Of a stretch of 53,740 bases of DNA, positions 35,636 through 45,276 are shown piece after piece; within the stretch, counting starts at the first letter, position 1; every line of letters starts with the position of its first letter. The notes under the pieces are model-generated. The model searched no databases. It saw only the letters and a program-made list of their open reading frames with translations, and was not told the origin of the DNA. Made by a program: the position numbers and the translations under genes. This stretch comes from Verrucomicrobiales bacterium (lineage in GTDB: Bacteria > Verrucomicrobiota > Verrucomicrobiia > Limisphaerales > JAYPXF01): positions 1 to 53,740 of the forward strand of contig PBAL01000097.1 in the NCBI GenBank assembly GCA_002715965.1, read 5' to 3'.

Positions 35636-37741
35636 ATGAATGGCCTATCCAGTTGTCTCCGGCATCTGCTTTCATTCGCCGGCTCTATCGCGCTGGCATT
35701 TGTAATCATCCCGGCCGCTGATGCCGGATGTCCTTACGCCGACAAAGATGCCTGGCGCAAAGCGGTCCCCAAGAAGTATCTGAAGCGCGCCGAGTATGCG
35801 TTTGTCGAGGCGAATCCTGCCTTGCCCAATGTGTTGATCATTGGCGACTCCATCTCCATGCGCTACACGACCGGTGTGCAAAAGGCGTTGCGGGGCGTCG
35901 CCAATGTCTGTCGCGCGCCGGACAATTGTCGCTCTACGCGACAGACGCTCGAACACATCGAAACTTACTTGGGAGAGGTGGACTGGGATTTGATCCATTT
36001 CAATTGGGGCATCCACGACCTGACGCACCTGGGTCCGGATGGGAGATCCGCCCCGGCGCCCAAGGGAAGTCATCAGGTCCCGTTGAAAACTTATCGTGCG
36101 AATGTGAACAAACTCGTGGCGCGCCTGAAGACGACCGGCGCACGACTCATCTGGGCGACAACAACACCGATTGCATCCAAGTCCGAAAAGACCGGCATCC
36201 GACGTGACCGCGATGTCGTGACTTACAACGCCGCGGCGTTGACCGTGGTGGAATCGCGGCGCATCGCGGTCAATGATCTGTATTCCCTCGCCAAACCAAA
36301 GGCGGAGTCGCTGTTTCCCGACGGGGTTCACCCAAACTCAGACGGAAGCCGCCTGCTTGCCAGGGCGGTCGCGTCAGCGATACGCGCGCAATTGTCGGAA
36401 GCGAAAAATGTCAGAAACACCGGGCGCACCTTGATTTCCACGATCGGCAGCGAACGCGCCACGCAGGGCAACGGGAACAAGATCGTCACCGTCGGCGCGA
36501 ACACACACGTCGTGTGGCAGGATTCCATCGACGACGGTTACTTCGCACGGGTGCGTTCGCTTGATCGCAAGACCGGAAAATGGTCCGAGGCGTACACCCT
36601 GGGCAAAGGTCGAGACAACCACGCGCGCCCCACCATCACCGCCGACAACGAGGGCTTTCTCCATGTCATCATCGGCGGCCATCACGACGGCCTCCAGTAT
36701 CGCCGCAGCATCCGGGCGAATGACGCGTCGGAGTGGACGGCCATCGAGAAGTTCGGCCGAACCACCTACCCGATCCTGTTATGCGGACCGGACGATACCC
36801 TTTACATCACCGGCCGACACGACAAGGGCTGGACCGGGATGGACTTCTACGTCAAACCGCATGACAAGGCATGGGAGAATCGCGGCCTGCTGGTAAAGAA
36901 GCACAAACGCTTCAAGTACTACGCCGCGTACCACAACGCCATGGCCTGGGGACCGGAGAAAAAGACCCTGCACATGTCGGTCGGATTCTTTCTTGGCGAC
37001 TCCAAACGCAAAGGCGAACACAACCGCGATCCGCAAGGTTTGTATCAGGCAGTGGGTTACATGCGCAGCAAAGATGCCGGAATGACCTGGCACCAGGCCG
37101 ATGAAACGCCAATCGAGTTGCCGGCCACCACCGACACCATAGACCTGATCGACTCCGGCGAACGTGAACGCGAGGCGCACGACAAACCCAAACCCGGAAT
37201 CCGGCACTTGGGCATCGCGGTCGATTCCAAGGATCACCCGTACGTGGTCTACGTGCGACACACGCCCGAGCCCGGCGCCATCGAAATGGTCACGCCGGAC
37301 GGACGAGGCGGTTGGGCCAAGCGGCCATTGTGCGAAGCGATCGAGAAGCATTGGCCGGGGATGGTCGCCTTCGACGGAAGGGTCTCCATGACCCGCGATG
37401 ACGTCATCTGCCTGATCCTGACCCTCGCTCCCCGCGACCATGCGAATGCCAATTGGAACCCGGGCATCCACGGCCGACCGGATTTCTGGCTGCGCGAGGA
37501 ACCCAACATCCAACGCCTCGCTTGGCTAGAATCCCGCGACGGTGGCCGGACCTTCTCCACTCGCGACGTCATCCCCCACCGGCCCGACCGCGGCACGCTG
37601 CTTCCCACCTTGGAACGCCCCACCGGCTTTCACGGCCCGCCAACCGGCGAACTTCCTGCGCTGCTCTACTTCGAAGGACTCGGTCGCTATCGCAAGCCGG
37701 GAGAGTTGATTCAGAATGACGTGATTTACGTGCAGCCTTGA
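35636..37741 (+). CDS. SGNH esterase fused to a BNR-type beta-propeller
   Basis: About 701 residues from the ATG at 35636 (MNGLSSCLRHLLSFAGSIAL); a GTG at 35582 overlapping the RidA stop is an alternative. A signal peptide is followed by an SGNH hydrolase domain: NVLIIGDSISMRY (block I), FNWGIHDLTH and FPDGVHPNSDG with the Asp-x-x-His pair. From about residue 270 comes a BNR_4-like propeller (HVVWQDSIDDGYFARVRSLD, HARPTITADNEGFLHVIIGG, YMRSKDAGMTWHQA). Propellers of this kind occur in polysaccharide lyases such as ulvan lyases. The protein may combine deacylation with binding or cleavage of a polysaccharide; the target is not evident. Confidence 0.83.
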   Translation: MNGLSSCLRHLLSFAGSIALAFVIIPAADAGCPYADKDAWRKAVPKKYLKRAEYAFVEANPALPNVLIIGDSISMRYTTGVQKALRGVANVCRAPDNCRSTRQTLEHIETYLGEVDWDLIHFNWGIHDLTHLGPDGRSAPAPKGSHQVPLKTYRANVNKLVARLKTTGARLIWATTTPIASKSEKTGIRRDRDVVTYNAAALTVVESRRIAVNDLYSLAKPKAESLFPDGVHPNSDGSRLLARAVASAIRAQLSEAKNVRNTGRTLISTIGSERATQGNGNKIVTVGANTHVVWQDSIDDGYFARVRSLDRKTGKWSEAYTLGKGRDNHARPTITADNEGFLHVIIGGHHDGLQYRRSIRANDASEWTAIEKFGRTTYPILLCGPDDTLYITGRHDKGWTGMDFYVKPHDKAWENRGLLVKKHKRFKYYAAYHNAMAWGPEKKTLHMSVGFFLGDSKRKGEHNRDPQGLYQAVGYMRSKDAGMTWHQADETPIELPATTDTIDLIDSGEREREAHDKPKPGIRHLGIAVDSKDHPYVVYVRHTPEPGAIEMVTPDGRGGWAKRPLCEAIEKHWPGMVAFDGRVSMTRDDVICLILTLAPRDHANANWNPGIHGRPDFWLREEPNIQRLAWLESRDGGRTFSTRDVIPHRPDRGTLLPTLERPTGFHGPPTGELPALLYFEGLGRYRKPGELIQNDVIYVQP

Positions 37742-37745
37742 TCCC

Positions 37746-38711
37746 ATGAGTGATACCAATTCGAACAAACAGGACACGTGGAATCACACCACGCCGGTGA
37801 TTTTCTCGCCATTGTTCGATTGGCCGCCGAATTTCAAAGGTGCGTTTCTCACACTCACCAAGCGCTGGGTGACGCTATCCCGGAATGTCCTCTTCCTGCT
37901 GCTGGCATGGCTCGTCTATTCGCAGTTGATTCCGGAGGTGGCTGCGATGAAGACCCTGCAGCTGGGTTGGGTGGGAGCGGTGTTGTTGCGAAACTATCTG
38001 CTGATGACCGTGATCGCCGGGGGGTTGCACCTGTATCTGTTTACATATCGCCGTCAGGGCAAGCAGTTAAAGTACGACCACCGCGAGCAGTTGGAAAAGA
38101 GTGGCAAGTTCTCATTCCGAAACCAGGTGTGGGACAACATGTTCTGGACGCTGGTCAGCGGCACCACCATCTGGTCGCTTTACGAAATCCTCTACTTCTG
38201 GGGCGTGGCCAATGGCGTAATTCCCACGGTCAACTTCGCGGATCACTGGGTCGCATTTGTCCTCTGGCTGTTGGCGATACCGGTGCTCACGTCGTCGCAT
38301 TTTTATTTCATCCATCGGCTTCTCCATTGGCCGCCGTTGTACAAGACGGTGCATCGGCTCCACCATCGCAACATCCACATCGGCCCGTGGTCGGGATTGT
38401 CGATGCACCCGGTCGAACATGTGTTCTACATGTCCTCGGTGCTGATCCACTTTGTCATCGCCTCGCATCCGCTCATCTTCCTGACACACCTCTTCAGCCG
38501 CTGCCTCGGGCCGACGTTTTCGCATGCGGGTTTTGAGAAAGTGATTGTGGGCAGGACTCAGGTCGTTGATGCGGCGGATTTTCATCATCAACTCCATCAC
38601 CGTTTCTTCGAATGCAACTACGGCACGGTCGACGCTCCCTGGGACAGCTGGTTCAGCACCTATCACGACGGCTCAGACGAAGCGACGGCTGCGATGAAAA
38701 AGTCGAAGTGA
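37746..38711 (+). CDS. Sterol desaturase/fatty acid hydroxylase family membrane protein
   Basis: A 321-residue integral membrane protein with several hydrophobic helices (NVLFLLLAWLVYSQL, AVLLRNYLLMTVIAGGLHLY, HWVAFVLWLLAIPVL). The di-iron histidine boxes are present: HFYFIHRLLH, HRLHHRNIH, HPVEH and FHHQLHHRFFECNYG. The family uses O2 to hydroxylate or desaturate lipids. Its place in a polysaccharide operon, 4 bp after the SGNH-propeller gene, is unusual; it may act on a membrane or surface lipid, but no substrate can be inferred. Confidence 0.9.
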   Translation: MSDTNSNKQDTWNHTTPVIFSPLFDWPPNFKGAFLTLTKRWVTLSRNVLFLLLAWLVYSQLIPEVAAMKTLQLGWVGAVLLRNYLLMTVIAGGLHLYLFTYRRQGKQLKYDHREQLEKSGKFSFRNQVWDNMFWTLVSGTTIWSLYEILYFWGVANGVIPTVNFADHWVAFVLWLLAIPVLTSSHFYFIHRLLHWPPLYKTVHRLHHRNIHIGPWSGLSMHPVEHVFYMSSVLIHFVIASHPLIFLTHLFSRCLGPTFSHAGFEKVIVGRTQVVDAADFHHQLHHRFFECNYGTVDAPWDSWFSTYHDGSDEATAAMKKSK

Positions 38712-38776
38712 CCAGCATCGGAGGAGTTCGCATTCAGCTGGCGCGGTTTCCGAAAAGGTAGTTTCATCGGCGGCCG

Positions 38777-39949
38777 ATGAACCAAAGACAATTTCTCTGC
38801 CAAGCCGTTTTTTTGCTAGCCCTCCTTTTTTTGCCTTTGATCGCGCTGCCCGCCTCGCCGCAGCAGTCGAAAGTGTTTCCACCCGGCTTCAATGGCGTTG
38901 CGCGTTATCGCATTCCCGGCATTGTCGTCACCACCAAAGGCACTGTGTTGGCCTACTGCGAGGCGCGCCGGAACGACAGCAAGGACTGGGGCGAGATTGA
39001 GATTCATCTGCGTCGCTCGACGGATGGGGGCAAGACCTGGCAGCCTTCGCAGCACATTGCCCACAAGGCCGGCCGCATCGAGGGCAACCCGCGCAAGGCG
39101 ACAGGTGGTGAACGCGAGCAGACAGTCAACAATCCCGTCGCCATTGTGGACCGGGAGTCCGGCGCGATTGAGTTCCTCTATTGTGTAAACTACGCGCAGT
39201 GCTTCTCCATGCGCAGTACCGACGATGGTTTGACCTGGAGCGCGCCGGTGGAAATCACAGCGAGCTTCGAACCCTTCCGCAAAAAGTATGACTGGAAGGT
39301 CATTGCCACGGGGCCCGGCCACGGTATTCAGTTGGAGAACGGGCGGCTTGTTGTGCCCATCTGGCTGGCCTACGGCGACACGGGCGACCACGCGCCTTCG
39401 GCTTCCGCGACGATCTACAGCGATGACCACGGCAAGACCTGGAAAGCCGGTGAGATCGCCGTGCCCAACGAAGGCGAGTTCAACGACCCCAACGAAACGA
39501 TGCTCACAACCCTCTCCGACGGACGCGTCATGCTGGTCACCCGCAATGTGTCCAAACCCAACCGGAAGCTGATCACCACTAGCGCCAACGGCGCGACGGG
39601 CTGGTCCAAGCCGAAGTTTCATGAACAACTCTGGGAGCCGATCTGCATGGCGAGCATCGTTGCTCATCCGTCCCAACCAGGGACACTCATCTTCTCCAAT
39701 CCGCACACTGTCGGGCTCGACAAAACGGGCAAAGAGAAGCCGAATAGCCGTGGTAGACGGAGGAACCTCTCCATCAAGCTCAGCCGTGACGATGGCAAGA
39801 CCTGGCCGATCAACAAAACTCTCAATGCGGGCAATGCCGCCTACTCGGATCTCGCCGTTTTGGCCGACGGCACGGTGCTCTGCCTTTACGAAAAGGTCGA
39901 TTCCATCGACTGCGCCCGATTCGACCTCAAGTGGATCACATCACCGTGA
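38777..39949 (+). CDS. Exported sialidase-like protein (GH33-type, BNR repeats)
   Basis: A 390-residue protein with a signal peptide (residues 9-26). It has the RIP motif (YRIPGIVVT, Arg 45), the acidic loop EARRNDSKDWGE, and four Asp boxes: STDGGKTW (81-88), STDDGLTW, SDDHGKTW and SRDDGKTW. This is the standard six-bladed sialidase layout. It probably releases terminal sialic acid or a related nonulosonic or uronic residue. It is the last gene of the six-gene run and is convergent with the PAS gene. Confidence 0.88.
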   Translation: MNQRQFLCQAVFLLALLFLPLIALPASPQQSKVFPPGFNGVARYRIPGIVVTTKGTVLAYCEARRNDSKDWGEIEIHLRRSTDGGKTWQPSQHIAHKAGRIEGNPRKATGGEREQTVNNPVAIVDRESGAIEFLYCVNYAQCFSMRSTDDGLTWSAPVEITASFEPFRKKYDWKVIATGPGHGIQLENGRLVVPIWLAYGDTGDHAPSASATIYSDDHGKTWKAGEIAVPNEGEFNDPNETMLTTLSDGRVMLVTRNVSKPNRKLITTSANGATGWSKPKFHEQLWEPICMASIVAHPSQPGTLIFSNPHTVGLDKTGKEKPNSRGRRRNLSIKLSRDDGKTWPINKTLNAGNAAYSDLAVLADGTVLCLYEKVDSIDCARFDLKWITSP

Positions 39950-39966
39950 TGCCAGCGTGAGCACAC

Positions 39967-40398
39967 TCATTCATCCTGCATCACCTTCTTCAGGACACGT
40001 CGAAAATCCACGTCAAGATCACCCGGTGCGTCTGGCGAGCCTGGAAGATTGCTGTCAACGAACTTGAACATCCCAAGGATTCCCTGACCGAAGCGGATCT
40101 TGAACACCACGATGCCCCGACCGGCGCCGATGGGAGTTCGCTGAACGAAGAAGCCATTGTCCATCGCCTGACGATCCTCGGTCTTATACTGAGCGATGGT
40201 TTCGGGAGTCGTTTCGGGAGGGTTTACGAGATGATAGCGCCGGCGCTCAAGGACTTCATCCAAGGACAGGCCGAAGGTCTCGCAAAACAGCGGGTTGGCA
40301 TAGACGACGGATTCCTCCGATTCTTCGTATTTGGCGTACCAAATGGCGAGTGATCCTTGTTGATCGAAGAATGAACGTGCGTCCGAAATGGTTTCCAT
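39967..40398 (-). CDS. Stand-alone PAS-domain protein
   Basis: About 143 residues from the ATG at 40398; an in-frame TTG three codons upstream is less likely. The sequence follows a PAS fold: WYAKYEESEESVVYANPLFC, ETFGLSLDEVLERRRYHLVN, FFVQRTPIGAGRGIVVFKI. No output domain is attached, so it either binds a ligand or partners another protein. It is divergent from the Sel1-repeat gene with 67 bp between the starts. Confidence 0.75.
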   Translation of the reverse strand: METISDARSFFDQQGSLAIWYAKYEESEESVVYANPLFCETFGLSLDEVLERRRYHLVNPPETTPETIAQYKTEDRQAMDNGFFVQRTPIGAGRGIVVFKIRFGQGILGMFKFVDSNLPGSPDAPGDLDVDFRRVLKKVMQDE

Positions 40399-40465
40399 GG
40401 TTGTCAACGGTGGTTATGTGGGATCGTGCTTGCTGCTTGTTCAATCCAGTGCGAAGCATTCGCCC

Positions 40466-41141
40466 ATGTCAACGCCGTACAAAGACTCAAAGTCGCCATT
40501 TGTGCTCTTGATAAAGTGGGTGCGTTCCTTGTTCAGGAAGTTGTTCAAGAAGCCGGTTGACGTTCAATCGCTTCAGGAGAAGGCGGACGCGGGAGATCGC
40601 GACGCGCAACATGAATTGGGACTGATTTACACGCGCGGTGAGGATGTGCGCCAGGACGATATCCGGGCGATGGAGTATTTTCGACACGCAGCCGATGGAG
40701 GACACGCCGAGGCGATCTACACGATTGGGTGTCTGTATCATCACGGGAGAGGAGTCTCTGCTGATCTCAAGGCAGCTATTGAGTGCTACGGGGGGGCTGA
40801 AGAGTTTTGACCCGAAAAAATACGGACTGGTCGAAATGCGCCTCCGCGATAAGGACGCGTCGGTCCCGCCCGGCGTCAGGACGTTGACCGTCGCTCCGTT
40901 GCAGATGAAGCAGCCAAAGCCCGGCCGCGTGAGCGTCTTCTTCACTGCGCGCCGGGATCAGGTCGGCAGAATGAACGTGATGATCCACGTGTTGGAGGGT
41001 TTGTCGATGGTGGCCTTCAATCTCGAACTCAAGAAGTTTGTGAATGTCGATGAGTTGGACAAATCTGTGGTCGGAAACGACCTGCCAGCGGCCATCCGTC
41101 CCGAACCAGTCGAATCCGCGGCGGATGTGAAAGCGAATTGA
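40466..41141 (+). pseudogene. Sel1-repeat protein frameshifted at a G run
   Basis: From the ATG at 40466 the frame gives a basic, hydrophobic N-terminus (FVLLIKWVRSLFRKLFKK) and two to three Sel1-type repeats (AQHELGLIYTRGEDVRQDDI, AIYTIGCLYHHGRGVSADLK). A run of seven G (40790-40796) follows, and the frame closes 15 bases later. In the next frame, coding continues to 41141 (SFDPKKYGLVEMRLRDKDAS, MIHVLEGLSMVAFNLELKKF), a tail of no family I know. Removing one G would fuse both into one protein of about 224 residues. Alternatively the tail is a separate gene from an ATG at 40836. Its stop overlaps the methyltransferase start. Confidence 0.65.
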
Positions 41142-41941
41142 TGAACGAGAACGATATCTGTGAAGCCCATCGCAAGGGCTGGAACGAAACAGCAGCCATT
41201 CACGAACGTGCTGCTTTGGGTGATCTGTTGGAAGCGGTTCGGAGTCCGGACTTTTGCACCTTCGATGAGGTCGAGAAGAGAATCTTCGGTGGCATCGATC
41301 TCGCGGGAAAAGACGTTGTCCAATTGGCCTGCAACAATGCGCGCGAACTGATATCCGTGAAGCGGGCCGGGGCAGGCCGTTGTGTCGGGTTTGATATTTC
41401 GGACGCATTTGTTGATCAGGCGCACAGATTGATCGAAGCAGCACAGCTCGATGTCGAGGTGCTTCGGTCGAACGTCTACAACATCCCGGCGGAGTACGAC
41501 AACGGCTTTGACCTTGCCTACCTCACGGTCGGCACGATTGGATGGCTCCCGGATTTGTCGCGCTTTCTCGCCAAGGTTGCCGAACTGCTTCGGCCGGGCG
41601 GACAACTCTTCATCTACGAACTGCATCCGTTCGTATTTGTCTACGACGAGGAAACCACCGATCCGATCGACCCCAGGATCACTCGTTCCTACTTCCGTGA
41701 CGAGCCCTTGATCTTTCATGGGGGCCAGGATTACGTCGATCCGGAATCCAGCGTGGAATCCACCGGGTATTGGCACCATCACACATTCGGGCAAATCATG
41801 ACGTCGCTGATTGAAGCCGGGATCATTTTGGAGAGCTTCGAAGAATTTCCGCACTGCAATTCAAGCACTCACGCAGAATTCGCCAAGCAGCCCAACCGGC
41901 TTCCGTTGTGCTATGCGCTGGTCGCCAGGAAGCAAATGTGA
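41141..41941 (+). CDS. Class I SAM-dependent methyltransferase
   Basis: About 266 residues from the ATG at 41141, which overlaps the previous stop (TGATG). The SAM-binding motif I reads VVQLACNNARELISVKRAGA, a variant of the DLACNNGRE type, followed by CVGFDISDAFVDQA, the acidic strand FDLAYLTVGTIGWLPD, and LLRPGGQLFIYELHP. The target is unknown. The translational coupling suggests it is expressed with the Sel1-like gene. Confidence 0.85.
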   Translation: MNENDICEAHRKGWNETAAIHERAALGDLLEAVRSPDFCTFDEVEKRIFGGIDLAGKDVVQLACNNARELISVKRAGAGRCVGFDISDAFVDQAHRLIEAAQLDVEVLRSNVYNIPAEYDNGFDLAYLTVGTIGWLPDLSRFLAKVAELLRPGGQLFIYELHPFVFVYDEETTDPIDPRITRSYFRDEPLIFHGGQDYVDPESSVESTGYWHHHTFGQIMTSLIEAGIILESFEEFPHCNSSTHAEFAKQPNRLPLCYALVARKQM

Positions 41942-42196
41942 ACATTCTGAAACGTTGACTAAATTCGGCACCGGACGTGGAGCGATGCAGATGCCCCGCT
42001 ACCGACCCAGTGATGCGCTCGCAATTGTATTGGCAATCGGCATATCGATCGGCGCGGAGGACTGGGAGCGTTAGCCGCGCCTTTTGACCACCGCTGAGCA
42101 AGGCAGCCATGCATTTACCGCGAAACGACGATTGAATGAACCTGAAGTAACGCCCACCCTTCTCGTTCAACGCGTCGCGATATTTGACATCGAAGT

Positions 42197-43633
42197 ATGA
42201 AACACATCATTTCCACGATTCTGATCCACACCCTTCTCGGTCTCGCTACGTCGACCGGGACTGCGTCTCCCGTTGAAGCCGACATCCGCCAGAGGCTCGG
42301 GAACTATGAGGAGTATCAAATCAACGGGAAGTTTTCGGCAGGCGACGCAGTGGTAAAGGCCCGAGCATTCAGGGAACTGGGTTGGCACATCGTTGTGATT
42401 CCCCGGGGGACTGACGCGAAAGGCGTCACGCTGATGATGAAGGACGCTCCATCGATGGAAGGGTACACCTTCACTCCCGAGCAGCCCCAATACCGGTATT
42501 GGCGAAAGATGGGAGACTCGGTCGAACTGTCCATCATGCCTGAGGGTTGGGGTTGGTATTTCCTGCGCACACCACTTCCTCCGGCCTCGGCAAGAAAACC
42601 CGGCCCGAAACACATGATCACCACCAGGCCAACAGGCATCAAGAAGGCCAGGTATCCTGTTGTCGATGTTCACACCCACGTACAACTGTCGTTCCCCTCA
42701 CCAGCACTATATCTGAAGATCATGGATCAGGCCGGAGTTGCCGTGTTGGTCGATTCACCACTGGCAACGTTCAACCAACCAACCAAGGACAACCACCTGA
42801 AGTTGGAGAAGGCTCATCCCGATCGCTTCATCACCTTCGGCACGATCGATTTCAGTGATCGCCATGAGGAAGGATTTGCCGAAGCCGCCGTGGCAAAACT
42901 TGAATCCGAAGTGAATACCATGGGCATCGCCGGCATTGGAGAAACGCACGACAAAGGCGCCGGTGTTTATGGACATGCATTGCGCCCGGATGCCCGCGGC
43001 AGAGTGCATGTGAATGACCGGCGAATCATGCCGCTCTGGCGGGCCGCGGCCCGACTGAAGCTGCCCATCCTGTTCCACATCGCCGAGCCTATTGGAAACT
43101 ATGCGGCCATCGGCGAAAACCCACGTGAACGGTGGGGATATGTTTCCAGGAAATACAGCCTCTGGGGGACATCAGTTCTCTCGCGCGATGAAATGATGCT
43201 GCGACGAAATTCCCTGATGGATAAAATTCCCGACCTGGTCATCATCGGTGCGCACATGGGGAGCCTTGAGGATGACCTGCAACGGTTGGCCGACACCTTC
43301 GACAAGTACCCGAACTTTTACGTGGAAATAGGTCAGAGGCACTACACCCTCGGGCAGCAACCGAATGCGACTCGCAAGTTGTTCATCAGGTACCAGGATC
43401 GCATTCTCTTCGGTCAGGACGGCGTGCAGACACTCGATCACTATCGCAAGCATTTCCGTTTTCTGGAGACGGATGACGATCTCATCAGTTTCTCCAGCCA
43501 CCGTCCTCCGGTTCACGGACTCAGACTTCCGGATGAAGTTCTGCGAAAAATCTATTACGGCAACGCAGCAAAGCTGATGCCCAAGGTCAAGAAAGCCCTC
43601 CAAAATCAATACCCCGACCTCGAATTCCCTTGA
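42197..43633 (+). CDS. Exported amidohydrolase-family metal-dependent hydrolase
   Basis: A 478-residue protein with a signal peptide (MKHIISTILIHTLLGLATST). An N-terminal extension of about 140 residues precedes a TIM barrel of the amidohydrolase-2 type: VVDVHTHVQL (HxH), GIGETHDKG, LFHIAEPIG, IIGAHMGSLEDD and ILFGQDGVQTL, which provides the last Asp. All metal ligands therefore appear to be present. Members of this group include decarboxylases and lactonases; the substrate is not evident. It is convergent with the EamA transporter. Confidence 0.85.
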   Translation: MKHIISTILIHTLLGLATSTGTASPVEADIRQRLGNYEEYQINGKFSAGDAVVKARAFRELGWHIVVIPRGTDAKGVTLMMKDAPSMEGYTFTPEQPQYRYWRKMGDSVELSIMPEGWGWYFLRTPLPPASARKPGPKHMITTRPTGIKKARYPVVDVHTHVQLSFPSPALYLKIMDQAGVAVLVDSPLATFNQPTKDNHLKLEKAHPDRFITFGTIDFSDRHEEGFAEAAVAKLESEVNTMGIAGIGETHDKGAGVYGHALRPDARGRVHVNDRRIMPLWRAAARLKLPILFHIAEPIGNYAAIGENPRERWGYVSRKYSLWGTSVLSRDEMMLRRNSLMDKIPDLVIIGAHMGSLEDDLQRLADTFDKYPNFYVEIGQRHYTLGQQPNATRKLFIRYQDRILFGQDGVQTLDHYRKHFRFLETDDDLISFSSHRPPVHGLRLPDEVLRKIYYGNAAKLMPKVKKALQNQYPDLEFP

Positions 43634-43667
43634 GATCGAACTGTCAGCTTCTCCACTCCCCCAACCA

Positions 43668-44540
43668 TCATACGGTGAGTGACAGAATACCCGCGAGCAG
43701 CAGAAACGCCCCGCCAAAGCGCCATCGGAACACTGCCACTCCCATATCTCGCTCCGCGTTCGCAAACCAATGACCGATCAACCATACAGCCAGCACGCTC
43801 CAGAGTCCTCGCGAGCTGTAGACCACATTGATCCCCGTCGCGTCTCCATAGAAGCCCAACGAACAGATCAACACCAAGCCCTGCAGCGCGAGGAATAACG
43901 AACCCCAGCCCAAGGGTTTCCATGTCCGACGATCGATCGAACGGAGTGGTGCGGAGAATAACGGAACGAATCCCAACGAGAATACCGATACCCAAATAAA
44001 CATTGCAGGGAGGAAGCGACCAATTCCCCACCCAGGGGAGAATTTCGCGACCAGGACATCAAACAACGAAAACGAAACCGCTGCGACTGCCGATAATAGG
44101 ATTGTCGATATCACATGGTGCTTCGCGTTCTTCGTGACATTCAACAGCGCAACTCCGAGCGCACTCAATCCGGCAGCGATCCACATCTTCAGTTGCAGAT
44201 CGTGGCCCAGCAAAGCGATTGAGAGAATCGCCACGATCACAGGCTTCGATCCCATGACCGGAGTTGCAACACTTACATCACCCTTTTCCAGTGCGATGAA
44301 GGTAAACACCTGTCCGGAGATGAACAGGGCCGCAACGATCGCCGGCTGCCACCAATCCACCATCGGCCGCCATTCACCCCCGAATCCGAGAACCGGAATG
44401 AACACCAACGCAGTTGCGAAGTTGGATACAAACGAAGTCCGCCAAACCCCAACACCCATCCCGCTCGCCTGCTTCACAAACAAAACCCCGAACACATAGA
44501 GCAAACTGCTCATCAGCGGAAAGAGGTAGTAGAACTGCAC
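43668..44540 (-). CDS. EamA/DMT-family transporter
   Basis: A 290-residue membrane protein with about ten hydrophobic helices in two halves (such as AALFISGQVFTFIALEKGDV with GSKPVIVAILSIALLG, and SLFLALQGLVLICSLGFYGD), the layout of drug/metabolite transporters. The start taken is a GTG at 44540; an ATG eight codons further in is possible. The transported compound is unknown. It is isolated, with 436 bp of gene-free DNA upstream. Confidence 0.85.
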   Translation of the reverse strand: MQFYYLFPLMSSLLYVFGVLFVKQASGMGVGVWRTSFVSNFATALVFIPVLGFGGEWRPMVDWWQPAIVAALFISGQVFTFIALEKGDVSVATPVMGSKPVIVAILSIALLGHDLQLKMWIAAGLSALGVALLNVTKNAKHHVISTILLSAVAAVSFSLFDVLVAKFSPGWGIGRFLPAMFIWVSVFSLGFVPLFSAPLRSIDRRTWKPLGWGSLFLALQGLVLICSLGFYGDATGINVVYSSRGLWSVLAVWLIGHWFANAERDMGVAVFRWRFGGAFLLLAGILSLTV

Positions 44541-44976
44541 GCCAGGAATCGTCGCTCAGAGATACCGAGCACTGCAAGCATGTGGCTCGACGGACCATGA
44601 GATCGCATTCGATATTCCACACCCTACAAATTCGGATCCACAACGTTCCGGCGGGCAAGACTGATGGCCAGATTCACGAGCCCTGTGCTGACGGCATGCC
44701 ATAGAACATCAAACTCAGGTCCACCCCACAGCGAGGCTCAGGGTAGTCCAATTGCGACAGTGGCGGGGGGGGGCAGTAATTGGAGGCAATCAAGGCACGT
44801 CTTCCAACGCATACTCCAGAAAAGCGAGGCGATCAGGGATCGCGATGATGTTTGCACTACTGCCTGACGGTAGTTTTGCGTCAGTTTATGGCTCCGAAAC
44901 TAGTTCGCGTTTAGTTCAACGAACGCTGTTAGAATTCGAGGATTGTGACCCATGAGCCCAAATAATATCATCGGGG
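44541..44976. other. Gene-free stretch with a run of nine G
   Basis: This divergent intergenic region should hold promoters for the EamA gene and the glutaredoxin-lipA-mutY run. A homopolymer of nine G lies at 44765-44773. No hairpin, riboswitch or protein-like frame stands out. Confidence 0.5.
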
Positions 44977-45225
44977 ATGAAACCAAGCCAGGTCAGACTT
45001 TTTATCAAGCCGTATTGTGGGTGGTGCCATGAAGCGATCGCGTGGTTGAAGGCGCGGGGCATTGCGTATAATCAGTTGGATGTGACTTCGAATCAGGAGG
45101 CGTATCGGGAGATGGTGGAGTTGACCGGGCAGTCGAGTGCGCCGTGCATGGATGCGGATGGGGAAATCCTGGCGGATTTTGGGGTGGATGAGTTGGAGGA
45201 GTTTTGGAAGCGCTTTGAAGAGTAG
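44977..45225 (+). CDS. Glutaredoxin-like protein
   Basis: An 82-residue thioredoxin-fold protein with the redox motif YCGWCHEA near the N-terminus, the cis-Pro segment SSAPCMDADGEILADFGVDE (with an extra Cys), and ELEEFWK at the end, as in glutaredoxins. It probably reduces disulfides or glutathione-mixed disulfides. It lies 51 bp upstream of lipA on the same strand and may be co-transcribed. Confidence 0.85.
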   Translation: MKPSQVRLFIKPYCGWCHEAIAWLKARGIAYNQLDVTSNQEAYREMVELTGQSSAPCMDADGEILADFGVDELEEFWKRFEE

Positions 45226-45276
45226 GCGTCCATTCGTGTTTCCCTCAACCGTCCATTCCCGCTAAGTTCTGCGCAG

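Noticed and set aside
41942..42196. Possible small gene or RNA between the methyltransferase and amidohydrolase genes
   Set aside because: A short frame (RYRPSDALAIVLAIGISIGA) exists but lacks its own start context and any family match; no clear RNA structure was found.
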